DNA of 34,957 nt from an uncultured Bacteroidales bacterium. Its GTDB lineage: Bacteria > Bacteroidota > Bacteroidia > Bacteroidales > FEN-979. Below the pieces are notes generated by a model. That model was not told where the DNA came from and did not search any database. It saw only the letters and a list, made by a program, of their open reading frames with translations. This document shows positions 1-8,605 of the stretch, one piece after another. Within the stretch, counting starts at the first letter, position 1; each line of letters begins with the position of its first letter. The stretch covers positions 1-34,957 of the forward strand of contig CAILVF010000017.1 of the NCBI GenBank assembly GCA_903837605.1, given 5' to 3'. Position numbers and translations under genes: made by a program.

Positions 1-1561
1 AATAATACATTACCCAGGGCTGGCCCGGGGCCGGACCAAGGTCAAAAGGGGAAGTCCAGGTCATTGTTTGCCCTCCGGGCAGGCGGTTATCGGTCCATAC
101 GGGATACACTTTCATATTCAGCGACTGGATGCCGATATAATCACCAAAGTAATTGAATGCCAGTCCGGGCACAGGCGAAGGGGTGAATGCAACATCGCTG
201 ACCCTGAAATCGGTAAAACTGTTCCCCCCGTCGTAAGACCAGGATACCCAGGTCTCGGCTTCAGAGGGAGATACATTGCGGTCGTCATAGTAGATCACGC
301 ATATCCCTCCTGTTACTGCATCAACAGTGATCCACGGGAAAAAATGCTGTTTGCCGATACCGGCTGCATCCTGGTTAACTTTCACCGGTGCCGACCATGT
401 CATCCCATCATCCGCAGACTTAATAAGATATATATCGATGTCGCTTCCGGTATTGACCCCCGGGGTTCCCACGTTGGCCCAAACCAGGTATATGGTCCCG
501 CGGTTGGGTCCGTTGCTGAGGTCAACAGCCATGGAGGGGAAGGAATTCACCCGCATCGCCTTAGACGTCATGCTATTGCGTATACCTTTGATATTCTGAA
601 TAATGCGGGTGGCTGACTGCCATACTCCGCCTCCGTCGAAGGAGCGTACAAAACCGATCGCGTTTTCATCGGCAGGCCAGGAGTCGTAAATGCTCCAGGC
701 CATGTACACCTGGCCGTTCTCTCCGGTAGCGATATTCACACCATGATTTAATTTCAGTGCATTTGCATCACGGCTTACCGCAATGGGGGAACTCCAGTGA
801 AGCCCGCCGTCGTTGCTTCTTGAAGCCTGGACCTGGGTTGAATCGGGTGAGCCTGTAATGAAATTGGTCCATGCAGCATACAAATTACCCAGGAATACGC
901 TTGAAAGCGAGTTGTCGATCCACAGATGGTTTTTATCGAGGAGGCCATATACATTGCCCGGGCCGGCAGCGACCTGCACATCAGTCCAGGTGATCCCTTT
1001 ATCGGTGCTGTAAGCGACATTCTGCCCCAGGGTATGGCTTATCTTGCCAACATACCATCTTCCATCCCTGCTTATTGCCGTTGCGGGATCTCCGTTGTTT
1101 GTATTCCCTGCCCCTGTGGAAATGCCTCCCCAGCTAAGCCCGTTGTCGGAAGAACTGTATGAATCGGCACCGAAAAGGTTCGAGACCGAGCCCTGGGCCC
1201 AGTCGCTGGAATTATTCGAATTAAGTACGTTATCCTCATCCCCGGGATCGATGAAAACCGAATTTTCGCTTTGGGTCAGGCTGGTGCTGCTGGTCACCGG
1301 CACGTCGGGGGAATCCTGCGGAAGAGAAGAAGAAGACTTGATAACAACTGAACCGGGTTTGGAAGGCGTCCAGGGAACAGTCTTCTGAGGTTTAACATAA
1401 CCCTGCCTTACCATGCTTTTCCAGTACCCGATATTATCGGCATAAGGCACTACTATCCCTTTTCCTGCAGGAGTGATTTCGGGGAGGCTTGACAACCTCT
1501 GGGCGTATGAAAACAAGCTGAAAACGAACAGTATACCGAGCAGGCAGCAGAGCTTCTTCAT
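1..1561 (-). CDS. Secreted Asp-box (BNR/sialidase-like beta-propeller) protein, 3' end cut by window
   Basis: The frame is open from an ATG at 1561 to the left edge, giving about 520 residues without a stop, so the C-terminus is missing. It begins with a signal peptide (MKKLCCLLGILFVF, then a likely cleavage near SYAQ). Six Asp-box-type motifs (S-x-D-x-G-x-x-W/F) are visible: SSSDNGLSW, STDKGITW, SNDGGLHW, SFDGGGVW, SADDGMTW and SYDGGNSF. Such motifs lie in the blades of sialidase-type beta-propellers but are also found in many non-sialidase exported proteins. I do not see a convincing sialidase FRIP motif or arginine triad in the visible part, so a glycan-binding or structural propeller is as likely as an enzyme. 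A T9SS sorting domain could lie beyond the edge. The gene is divergent from the CorC-type gene, with a -7 promoter match 22 nt upstream. Confidence 0.85.
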   Translation of the reverse strand, partial: MKKLCCLLGILFVFSLFSYAQRLSSLPEITPAGKGIVVPYADNIGYWKSMVRQGYVKPQKTVPWTPSKPGSVVIKSSSSLPQDSPDVPVTSSTSLTQSENSVFIDPGDEDNVLNSNNSSDWAQGSVSNLFGADSYSSSDNGLSWGGISTGAGNTNNGDPATAISRDGRWYVGKISHTLGQNVAYSTDKGITWTDVQVAAGPGNVYGLLDKNHLWIDNSLSSVFLGNLYAAWTNFITGSPDSTQVQASRSNDGGLHWSSPIAVSRDANALKLNHGVNIATGENGQVYMAWSIYDSWPADENAIGFVRSFDGGGVWQSATRIIQNIKGIRNSMTSKAMRVNSFPSMAVDLSNGPNRGTIYLVWANVGTPGVNTGSDIDIYLIKSADDGMTWSAPVKVNQDAAGIGKQHFFPWITVDAVTGGICVIYYDDRNVSPSEAETWVSWSYDGGNSFTDFRVSDVAFTPSPVPGLAFNYFGDYIGIQSLNMKVYPVWTDNRLPGGQTMTWTSPFDLGPAPGQPWVMYY

Positions 1562-1582
1562 TGTATTTAATCTCAATAAGTA

Positions 1583-1590
1583 CAAAGGTA
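1583..1590 (-). promoter_or_regulatory. Bacteroidetes-type -7 promoter element (TACCTTTG)
   Basis: This is an exact TAnnTTTG match on the minus strand, 22 nt upstream of the ATG at 1561. I could not find a well-spaced -33 TTG, so the match rests on the -7 box and its position. Confidence 0.45.
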
Positions 1591-1615
1591 CGGAATAATT
1601 CAAGGGAAAGATTCG

Positions 1616-1623
1616 TAACTTTG
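1616..1623 (+). promoter_or_regulatory. Bacteroidetes-type -7 promoter element (TAACTTTG)
   Basis: This is an exact TAnnTTTG match on the plus strand, divergent from the minus-strand box at 1583-1590. It would drive the CorC-type gene at 1712, placing the CAGTCAC-type repeats inside a 5' leader of roughly 80 nt. No clear -33 box is seen. Confidence 0.4.
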
Positions 1624-1625
1624 AG

Positions 1626-1701
1626 GTGTGAAAGTGAATGGTGAACAGTGACTAAAACCTTTACTGATAACCAGTCACCAGTCACTAGTCACCAGTCACT
1701 A
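1626..1701. repeat. Intergenic short tandem repeat (degenerate GTGA / CAGTCAC units)
   Basis: The stretch just before the start at 1712 is built of near-repeats of about seven bases: GTGAA, GTGAAC, GTGACT, then CAGTCAC, CAGTCACTAGTCAC and CAGTCACTAAC. It has the same style as the repeat upstream of the ROK gene (11228-11310) and the repeat DNA within polA (13131-13417), although the words differ. Confidence 0.7.
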
Positions 1702-1711
1702 ACAAAGAAGT

Positions 1712-3001
1712 ATGGTAATTGAAATTATAATTTTATTCTTCCTTTTCCTTGTCAACGGTCTTTTCGTGATGACCGAGATTGCCCTGGTTTCATCACGCAA
1801 GACAAGGCTTGAGCTGGATGCACAGTCGGGCGACAAAGGAGCGCGCATTGCTTTGGAACATGTGAACAGACCCGCCAGGATCCTTTCCACTTTCCAGATT
1901 GCCATCACCCTCATAGGCATCCTTACTGGAGTTTTCAGCGGGGCCGAGATATCCAGGGGATTTGCCGCATTGCTTGTTTCTGCAGGCGTTTCAGAATCCC
2001 TTGCCGGAACCCTGGCCCTGACCATCGTGGTGATCGTGGTAACCCTCGTCTCCATGCTGATAGGGGAGCTTGTTCCAAAACGCATAGGACTTTTAAACCC
2101 TGAAGGGATATCGAAAGTGATGATACGGCCGATAGTCGCTATTTCCTATATCCTGAAGCCGGTTACCTGGCTGCTCACCAGGCTGAGCGACCTCATCATC
2201 GGTTTTATGGGGATAAAGACATCCGCAGACTCAAAAGTAACTGAAGAAGAGATCAAGGCCATGGTTCAGGAAGGGACGGAGGATGGCGAAGTGCAGGAGA
2301 TCGAGCAGGATATCGTGGAGCGGGTCTTCCACCTGGGCGACCAGAGGATTGCTTCTCTCATGACCCATTATTCGGATATTACCTGGCTGGATGCCAACGA
2401 AAGCCTTGAAGAGAACTGGAAAAAAATGAGGGAAGAGGTCCATTCGGTTTACCCGGTCTGCCTCGACGACCTGGATAATGTACTGGGTGTGGTTTATATC
2501 AAGGACCTCTTTTTACATTCGCAGCCAGATGCTGAGCTGAACCTGAAGGATTACATCAAGCCCGCCCAGCTGGTGCTGGAAACCCTTACTGCATACGAGT
2601 CGCTGGAGTTATTCAAGGAACATAAGATCCATTACGGCCTGGTCATTGATGAGTATGGTTCTATCGTGGGGATGGTGACTCTAAATGACATTCTTGAAGC
2701 CATCGTAGGGGATTTTAACGAGCCTGACCCCGATGAGCCCCAGATCAACATGAGGGACGACGGGAGCTGGCTGGCCGACGGGCAGATGTCGTTCTATGAA
2801 TTTGCATACGAATTCAACCTCCAGGGCTTCGATAAAACCAAGGTGAAGTTCAACACCCTTGCAGGGCTTGCCATAAGCATACTCAGGCGTATCCCGAAAC
2901 CGGGGGAAAAGTTCAACTTTATGGGATTCGAATTTGAGATAGTCGATCTCGACGGAAACCGCATCGACAAACTGATCATAAAAAAAGTGGCGGAGGATTG
3001 A
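1712..3001 (+). CDS. CNNM/CorC (HlyC-type) membrane protein with CBS pair
   Basis: The 429-residue protein has the usual architecture of the hemolysin-C/CorC family. A DUF21/CNNM transmembrane domain covers about residues 1-185 and contains the hallmark LIGELVPKRIGLLNPEG. A pair of CBS domains spans about 205-337, with SLMTHYSDITWLDANES in the first and YGLVIDEYGSIVGMVTLND in the second. A C-terminal CorC_HlyC domain (about 350-428) follows. Members are inner-membrane proteins linked to magnesium and cobalt homeostasis or efflux; CBS domains usually bind adenine nucleotides. The length is normal and the ATG is the first in-frame start. It converges with the C25 protease gene, with only 32 nt between the two stops and no obvious terminator hairpin. 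The substrate is inferred from the family only. Confidence 0.93.
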   Translation: MVIEIIILFFLFLVNGLFVMTEIALVSSRKTRLELDAQSGDKGARIALEHVNRPARILSTFQIAITLIGILTGVFSGAEISRGFAALLVSAGVSESLAGTLALTIVVIVVTLVSMLIGELVPKRIGLLNPEGISKVMIRPIVAISYILKPVTWLLTRLSDLIIGFMGIKTSADSKVTEEEIKAMVQEGTEDGEVQEIEQDIVERVFHLGDQRIASLMTHYSDITWLDANESLEENWKKMREEVHSVYPVCLDDLDNVLGVVYIKDLFLHSQPDAELNLKDYIKPAQLVLETLTAYESLELFKEHKIHYGLVIDEYGSIVGMVTLNDILEAIVGDFNEPDPDEPQINMRDDGSWLADGQMSFYEFAYEFNLQGFDKTKVKFNTLAGLAISILRRIPKPGEKFNFMGFEFEIVDLDGNRIDKLIIKKVAED

Positions 3002-3033
3002 CCCCTGCTGCTTTCATTCAGACCATTTGATCT

Positions 3034-6000
3034 TTATTTCTGGATTACCAGTTTCTTTATAAGGGAGCCTGCCTCGCTTTGAATCCTTATATAATAGATC
3101 CCGCCGGGGTTGCCGCTTAAGTCAACAAGCTTGCTGAATTTAGGGCTGACCTGAAGGTTTTTCTCTGAAAACACCGTTGAACCCAGGGCATTGAACACGC
3201 TGATGTCGACTGAAACTGCCGAAAGGGTGTTGAATCCTATGGTAAACCTGCCGCTGGCCGGGTTAGGATAAACTTCGAAGCCCAGGGGGCCGATATCACC
3301 GACACCAGCCGGCGCATAAAGCACAACCGTCTTTTCTTCAGAAGCAGTTGCTTCTCCGCATACATTCTTTGCTTTCACGCTGATCTTCACCATGCCTGAG
3401 TATTTGCCGGCCCATAGTGCCGTTCCTGTGAGAGCGCCGGTGATTGTTCCTGCAGCAGAGGGATCAATAAACCAGTCATATCCTGTGGCATTGGCAACAG
3501 CTGCTGTCGTGAATTCCGTGGAAGGAACCCTGTTGGTATTTACGCTATCAGGACCGCTTGGTTTTGAAGCTGAAGCGGGAACTGCCTGAATGACGACTTC
3601 AGTGTTTTTAGTATCGGAGCAACCATTTGCTGACTGGATGTTCAGGGTTACTTGATAAGTACCTGCAGACGGGTAAGTATGCACAGGGTTCTGAAGAGCT
3701 GAGGTATTGCCGCTTCCTGATGAAGGATCCCCGAAACTCCATGACCAGCCGGTAATTGCCGATCCCGGATTAGTCGAGAGGTCGTTGAATGAAGTTGCCG
3801 TTCCCAGGCAGCTTGCATCGCTGGTAAAAGCGGCTACAGGTTTTTCATACACATGGATGTATGCAGGTTTGGTCGTAGTGCTGGGGTTCACGCCTGTTTT
3901 TGAAACAGTGAGGGACACATCGTAGTCACCGGGGGTGGAATAAATTATTGATGAAGGATTTTTAAGTGCGGACGTGCCCGGAGTTGCGCCCTGGAAAGTC
4001 CACTCCCAACCACTCGGGGAGCCGGTCGAGAAATCGGAAAAATTAACCGGTATGCCTGTACACACAGTGGTATTGTTTGCGGTGAAATCAGCCGAAAGGA
4101 TTTGTTCAGCTACATTGATAAATGAGGTATGGCGTTTAAAATCCTGTTTTGTTGCGACCACCGTGATCTTTGTGCCGATCGGAAGAGCGGGGATTGCCAG
4201 GGTGACAGGGCCTGAAGCGCTTCCGTAAGCTGTAGCGATGATCTCATTGTTCACGGTAAGGGCAATGAAAGCGCCTTCATTTGCAATAATTTCAACTGAA
4301 GTTGCCCCTAAGTCCACCGTAGGAGAATGGTTTACAATGAGGTCGGCAGGAACCGCATCGGCAAGCTGCAGAAAAGCATCTCCATGCATATGAAACAAAC
4401 GGCAGGTGATTTGCTTGTCGTCTGAATTGTATGGCCAGCTGGATTGTTCGAGGAAGTACTTGCCTGCGGCATTGCCAAAGGCAGGAAGCATACCCCTGGG
4501 AACGGGAAGTGTCGCATAATCGGGCATGAACTGGGGCCAGAGATTGTCAAAAACACCCCAGAGATAGGTGTCATTCACGAACGACAAGGAAGACTCGGTG
4601 GGGCAGATCAGGCCAAGGGCCCCGGCATCGTGACCGTTCTTTGTAAGGCGCTGAAATACTTCAGAAAAGCATTCGGCAGGGCAGCCCGGGGGATTATGGA
4701 ATGCCCCTGTCTCGCAATTGATCGAGAAAACAAAAGGAAGAAGTGTATTTGTGAGCTCGTTGATATTGGAGTCACTGTATGCGGGTTCTCCCCATTGGGA
4801 ATAAAATCCGTGGTCCCGATGCAGAACGACGAATGCACCTTCGTTTATCGCAGTATTTATTTTTGCGGCTGTTCCGCCGGTGAAGCCCCCAAGGTCCCCG
4901 GGCTTGTCGGGGATATAATTCAATCCCGAAGGACCGAAATACGACATGACAGTGCTGGTATTCGGAGCAGTTGACCATGGGCCGGTTTCATAATTATCTG
5001 CAGGTGAATACAGGGCATTGATCCTTTGAACGTGCTTCCCAAGCTTATTTTTCCAGAACCCTCCGACAACTTCAGAACAGAGCTGAAACCAGCGGTCATC
5101 CTGCCATCCAAGGGCTGAAACAGGGTTCATATAATAGCCGGTATCGGAGGGGCGGTTTCTTTCAAAATTAAGAATACGGCCAACCATAATGTGCAATTGT
5201 GCTGAGTCATTGGCGCAGATCCTCGAAAAAACGATATCAGGCAAATCATCCCCGTTCAGGTCGGCGTAAAAGTTATCGGAAGCATAATCGGGGTAGCCAT
5301 AGGGATGATAATAAAGGTGTGAGGTGATATTTTTCCCGGCATCGGTGCCGTAGTCGCCAAGCAGAAGACATGCAGCCGGTTTGATGGTCCAGTTGGCATA
5401 GGCATTGGAGATGAAGGCCTTTATTGCTGCCTGTGTATTACCGCCAACCTGTGCCAGAGAGAAAACCCTGGTAAGGATACCCTGCTGGTTACGCCAGTTC
5501 TTAAGACTGTCGGCCCAGCGGAGAAAATCAGGCCCGTTTGGGCTGATGATGATATATTCGCATTCATTGCCTGAGGCGGATTTGGAATTTCTGATCTTCT
5601 GCATCCTTTCAGGATAATTTACCGTAGGGAGGGAAGCGTAATTCAGAATATTATCGGCCATGACAGGATCCCAGTAAGGGCTGCGGAATCCATCGTTCCC
5701 GTAAGTGCCGCTGCCTCCTTCGAAAGTGAGGTTAACCCTGATATTCTTATACACCTTAAGTTCTTTTGTGACCGGGTTGTACTGGAACGGGGTAATCCCC
5801 AGGATGATCACATCGGTACCGCGGATCTGTTCCACCCCGGATATCTGAACCGGGTTTGCAGGATAAAACGCATTTGTATTATAGGTTACCCGGTCTTTCC
5901 TGTAAACTATGTCTTTCTGAGTATCCATAGGTGTTTCAGGGGCCCATGCAAGATCAATGCCATGAAAGGTCTCCACTTCATAGTCAATGATGTTCAAATG

Positions 6001-6297
6001 GGGGGTTGAGCCCTGGGGGATTGCAATATAGCGGCCTGTACCCGGAAGATCGGGTTTGCCTGCATCGTTGGAAAGAAACACCCCCGGAAGGTTAACTTTT
6101 TTTACAGATTGCCCGTCGATTATAACAGGCTCAGTCGAAAAACTATGAATGGAGTATACAATCTGCACCATATCTGCTTTAGTCATGGTGAGGTTAAAAC
6201 CCTGCTTGCCCCAGCTGTTGCTGAAGCTGAAATTCTCAGCGTTCAGCGAAAGGGTAATACCGAGTAAAGCAGTAAGCAGGAATAAAAATCTTGTCAT
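3034..6297 (-). CDS. Gingipain-like C25 cysteine protease with PKD domains and T9SS sorting domain
   Basis: This is a 1087-residue secreted protease precursor. A signal peptide (residues 1-20, cleavage after LNA) is followed by a C25-type propeptide and a caspase/gingipain-fold catalytic domain. The catalytic pair appears to be His496 (VLHRDHGFY) and Cys528 (SINCETGAF), a spacing like that of gingipains. PKD domains follow at about 734-815 (WEWTFQGATPG) and 818-900 (WSWSFGDPSSG), then an Ig/PKD-like domain to about 995. A T9SS type A sorting domain starts near 1005 (GFEVYPNPASGRF) and ends IYYIRIQSEAGSLIKKLVIQK minus its last residue. The protein should cross the inner membrane by Sec and the outer membrane by T9SS, and be anchored or released there. 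It lies 66 nt downstream of another C25 gene with no promoter match between them, so co-transcription is likely. Substrate preference cannot be read from the sequence. Confidence 0.93.
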   Translation of the reverse strand: MTRFLFLLTALLGITLSLNAENFSFSNSWGKQGFNLTMTKADMVQIVYSIHSFSTEPVIIDGQSVKKVNLPGVFLSNDAGKPDLPGTGRYIAIPQGSTPHLNIIDYEVETFHGIDLAWAPETPMDTQKDIVYRKDRVTYNTNAFYPANPVQISGVEQIRGTDVIILGITPFQYNPVTKELKVYKNIRVNLTFEGGSGTYGNDGFRSPYWDPVMADNILNYASLPTVNYPERMQKIRNSKSASGNECEYIIISPNGPDFLRWADSLKNWRNQQGILTRVFSLAQVGGNTQAAIKAFISNAYANWTIKPAACLLLGDYGTDAGKNITSHLYYHPYGYPDYASDNFYADLNGDDLPDIVFSRICANDSAQLHIMVGRILNFERNRPSDTGYYMNPVSALGWQDDRWFQLCSEVVGGFWKNKLGKHVQRINALYSPADNYETGPWSTAPNTSTVMSYFGPSGLNYIPDKPGDLGGFTGGTAAKINTAINEGAFVVLHRDHGFYSQWGEPAYSDSNINELTNTLLPFVFSINCETGAFHNPPGCPAECFSEVFQRLTKNGHDAGALGLICPTESSLSFVNDTYLWGVFDNLWPQFMPDYATLPVPRGMLPAFGNAAGKYFLEQSSWPYNSDDKQITCRLFHMHGDAFLQLADAVPADLIVNHSPTVDLGATSVEIIANEGAFIALTVNNEIIATAYGSASGPVTLAIPALPIGTKITVVATKQDFKRHTSFINVAEQILSADFTANNTTVCTGIPVNFSDFSTGSPSGWEWTFQGATPGTSALKNPSSIIYSTPGDYDVSLTVSKTGVNPSTTTKPAYIHVYEKPVAAFTSDASCLGTATSFNDLSTNPGSAITGWSWSFGDPSSGSGNTSALQNPVHTYPSAGTYQVTLNIQSANGCSDTKNTEVVIQAVPASASKPSGPDSVNTNRVPSTEFTTAAVANATGYDWFIDPSAAGTITGALTGTALWAGKYSGMVKISVKAKNVCGEATASEEKTVVLYAPAGVGDIGPLGFEVYPNPASGRFTIGFNTLSAVSVDISVFNALGSTVFSEKNLQVSPKFSKLVDLSGNPGGIYYIRIQSEAGSLIKKLVIQK

Positions 6298-6363
6298 AAA
6301 GAGGAATGCATGATAAGTTGATATAAGATATCGTGAAACACTCTTTTACATTTTGATCCTTTG

Positions 6364-8481
6364 TTATCTGGCAATGAGTTTTGTTCTTGCTTTCTGGGTT
6401 GCACCTTCTATTTCGACAGTATAAACCCCCGCAGGGATTTGAGGCAGGTTCAGAGTAAGGGGTTCCGGTTCGGAAAGGTTCATATTTTCCCATGTTTTAA
6501 CGACCTGACCGTAAGTGTTGATCAAACGGATACTGACATTGGAACCTAAAGCAGTTCCGGCCTTCAGGGTTACCTTTCCTGAACATGGATTCGGGTAAGC
6601 AGTTAAGTTTACGATGTTCTGTTTATCCTGGATTCCAACAGTAATATTCTCGGTAAAGACCCAGAGTGAGGGGTCACCAAGTAAATTGCAGTCATAATGG
6701 CACCAGCGCTGGGCTCCCGGCTCAAATTCACCGGGAATGGTCACCCATGGGGCTGTTTTAATTTTCGACATGAGATGGGCAGAGCCGATTTCATGGATCT
6801 GGTCTGAAACGGTATCGTTATATATTGCACTTACAAATTCCCTGTTCAGGTGGGCCGATGGTCCTTCGGTAGTACCCTGGTCAAACCATCCGTACCTGGA
6901 ATTAAAGATACCGCCTGCAAGAAAATTCTCGATCAGCACCATTCTCTCGGCAATACAATCGTTGGCATCGAATGCGCCGCAGTCGCATCCGTGGGTATAC
7001 ATCAGGGTATAATTGTGCGTGACGCCGTTCAGAGCATAGAAATTCGCATTGGTGACATCACTCAGGTTGAGCCTCATAACATAAACCTGGTTGGCATGGC
7101 CTGCATGATAAATAAATGAAGGACCGTTGTTTATCCTGCTGAAAAGTTCGCTCAACGTCCATGTATAGCTAACCGGACCACCGGGACCGACAAGGGTGTC
7201 GAATAATCTGTCGATATTATTGTAGGATGATGGAATGCCATGGGTAAAATAGCCGTTGTCGTCATGGTTATCAACCAGGAGTTCCAGGTAATCCTGGCCC
7301 AAAGTCCAGCGCGGTGTGGACGAATCCATAAATTCAGCTGCGAGGAGAGGTTGTGCCTGCTCGTTGGATTTCTGGTGGGTGCGGTACCAAATCGTTTTAT
7401 GGATGATGTTGGCCTGCTCCTGGGCTGTGCCAAACGGGAGCCTTCCAACAGAAACATCGGGAAGGAGATCGGCAGAATCTGCTTCTTCCGCGTAAACTCC
7501 ATTGTGATTGGCATCGTAATTCCCATCCATTCCCGAATAATACAGGTCGGCGGGAATATCGTAGCTGGTATATCCTGATCCGGAGTTCACATGACAGTAG
7601 AACCCGCGATCAGGGACAATCTCGACATCACCTCCAAGAAGGGCATATTCTATGCCTTTCTGCTGGTATTCCTGTTTGATCAGGTTACGGATCTTATCCT
7701 GGTTGTCAATTCCGCTGATTGTAGTATAGATGTTTTCTACAGTAAAGATTTGCGAACTGATACCCAGTGAGTCATACATATGGAGGAGAGGGGCGAAACC
7801 CGATGTGAAATTTTCCCCGGTAATTATGAGTATCTGGTAACCGCTGGCAGCGCTTTTTTTGGCAGGATACTGCTCCAGCAGTTCAGTATTCTGGGCGAAT
7901 TGCCTGATCCTGTTCCTGACTTTTTCAGATGGGGAAATATTTTTCAGGGCTTCTGCCGATGTGGAAGATTTTATAGTAGTTATTGTTATTGTGACATCTG
8001 AATAATACCCGGCTTGCTGAAGAGCAGGATAGTAAATGAGGGGTGTAAAGGTACAGAGCGCAAAGGCATAACCATTAAGATATGAGGTGGTAAGATTCCC
8101 TGTTGGCGTAAGGGGGTAAGCGCCGGAAGAACGGTATGCAGCTTCGTTTTTAAGTAATTTCCCATTATCTCCCATGGAAATGGGGCTTATATCCTGTTGT
8201 GGCAGGATATAATAATTCCCGGGCAATTCAACATAGCCCGAGCCTTGCATGAGAATCCCCGTTGCCGATTCTCCCGGAGGGAGCATGAGGGAAATTGCCT
8301 GCCATGGGAGCATGGGCTCTCCCGGCTTTCCCGACAACAGTGTATGGTCAAATGTAAGCGTCTGGTAATTGCCGTTGCTTTTAATATCAGGTTTCCCGAA
8401 ATGGTAGGTTTTTATAACAGTTCCGGCATATAATGAAAAGCTCAGCAGGCAGGCCAGGGCAAAAACGATATTTTTTCTCAT
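6364..8481 (-). CDS. Gingipain-like C25 cysteine protease with T9SS sorting domain (short form)
   Basis: The 705-residue precursor starts with a signal peptide (MRKNIVFALACLLSFSLYA). A C25 propeptide and catalytic domain follow. The likely catalytic His462 lies in YHAGHAN and Cys499 in THGCDCGAFD, which fits the family C-x-x-G-x-F pattern. An acidic calcium-binding-like segment (SGMDGNYDANHNGVYAEE) precedes them. There are no PKD domains; the catalytic part passes directly into a T9SS sorting domain (LTAYPNPCSGKVTLKAG to the terminal KARTKLIAR). It is the first gene of a two-gene unit with the longer C25 protease and has its own -7 promoter match at 8516-8523. The pair could act as a proteolytic cascade on extracellular protein. 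PorU, the T9SS sortase, is also a C25 protein, but this gene carries the cargo signal itself and so looks like cargo. Confidence 0.92.
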   Translation of the reverse strand: MRKNIVFALACLLSFSLYAGTVIKTYHFGKPDIKSNGNYQTLTFDHTLLSGKPGEPMLPWQAISLMLPPGESATGILMQGSGYVELPGNYYILPQQDISPISMGDNGKLLKNEAAYRSSGAYPLTPTGNLTTSYLNGYAFALCTFTPLIYYPALQQAGYYSDVTITITTIKSSTSAEALKNISPSEKVRNRIRQFAQNTELLEQYPAKKSAASGYQILIITGENFTSGFAPLLHMYDSLGISSQIFTVENIYTTISGIDNQDKIRNLIKQEYQQKGIEYALLGGDVEIVPDRGFYCHVNSGSGYTSYDIPADLYYSGMDGNYDANHNGVYAEEADSADLLPDVSVGRLPFGTAQEQANIIHKTIWYRTHQKSNEQAQPLLAAEFMDSSTPRWTLGQDYLELLVDNHDDNGYFTHGIPSSYNNIDRLFDTLVGPGGPVSYTWTLSELFSRINNGPSFIYHAGHANQVYVMRLNLSDVTNANFYALNGVTHNYTLMYTHGCDCGAFDANDCIAERMVLIENFLAGGIFNSRYGWFDQGTTEGPSAHLNREFVSAIYNDTVSDQIHEIGSAHLMSKIKTAPWVTIPGEFEPGAQRWCHYDCNLLGDPSLWVFTENITVGIQDKQNIVNLTAYPNPCSGKVTLKAGTALGSNVSIRLINTYGQVVKTWENMNLSEPEPLTLNLPQIPAGVYTVEIEGATQKARTKLIAR

Positions 8482-8515
8482 GGCAATGATACGGTTTTGA
8501 TTAGTTTTCTGACAG

Positions 8516-8523
8516 CAAAGTTA
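8516..8523 (-). promoter_or_regulatory. Bacteroidetes-type -7 promoter element (TAACTTTG)
   Basis: This exact TAnnTTTG match lies 34 nt upstream of the short C25 protease start at 8481, between that start and the terminator of the preceding gene. It supports an independent promoter for the protease pair. Confidence 0.5.
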
Positions 8524-8555
8524 CCTAAAAAGTTGCTCGGTGAACATATAATAAA

Positions 8556-8584
8556 AGGAGGCCGGCATGGATTGCCGGCCTCCT
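8556..8584 (-). terminator. Intrinsic terminator of the Omp28-like gene
   Basis: A perfect 11-bp GC-rich stem (AGGAGGCCGGC at 8556-8566 with GCCGGCCTCCT at 8574-8584) encloses a 7-nt loop. In the minus direction it is followed by TTTTATTATATG, a terminator-like T-rich tail. It begins 21 nt past the stop of the minus-strand gene ending at 8606. Confidence 0.85.
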
Positions 8585-8605
8585 GAAAAATTTTGATAAT
8601 AATTT

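Noticed and set aside
68..616. Plus-strand 182-codon frame
   Set aside because: It overlaps the Asp-box protein on the minus strand, which has a signal peptide and six clear motifs; this is its shadow.
6364..8481. PorU, the T9SS sortase
   Set aside because: PorU is longer and processes cargo; this protein carries a cargo-type sorting domain itself and no other T9SS machinery gene is near.
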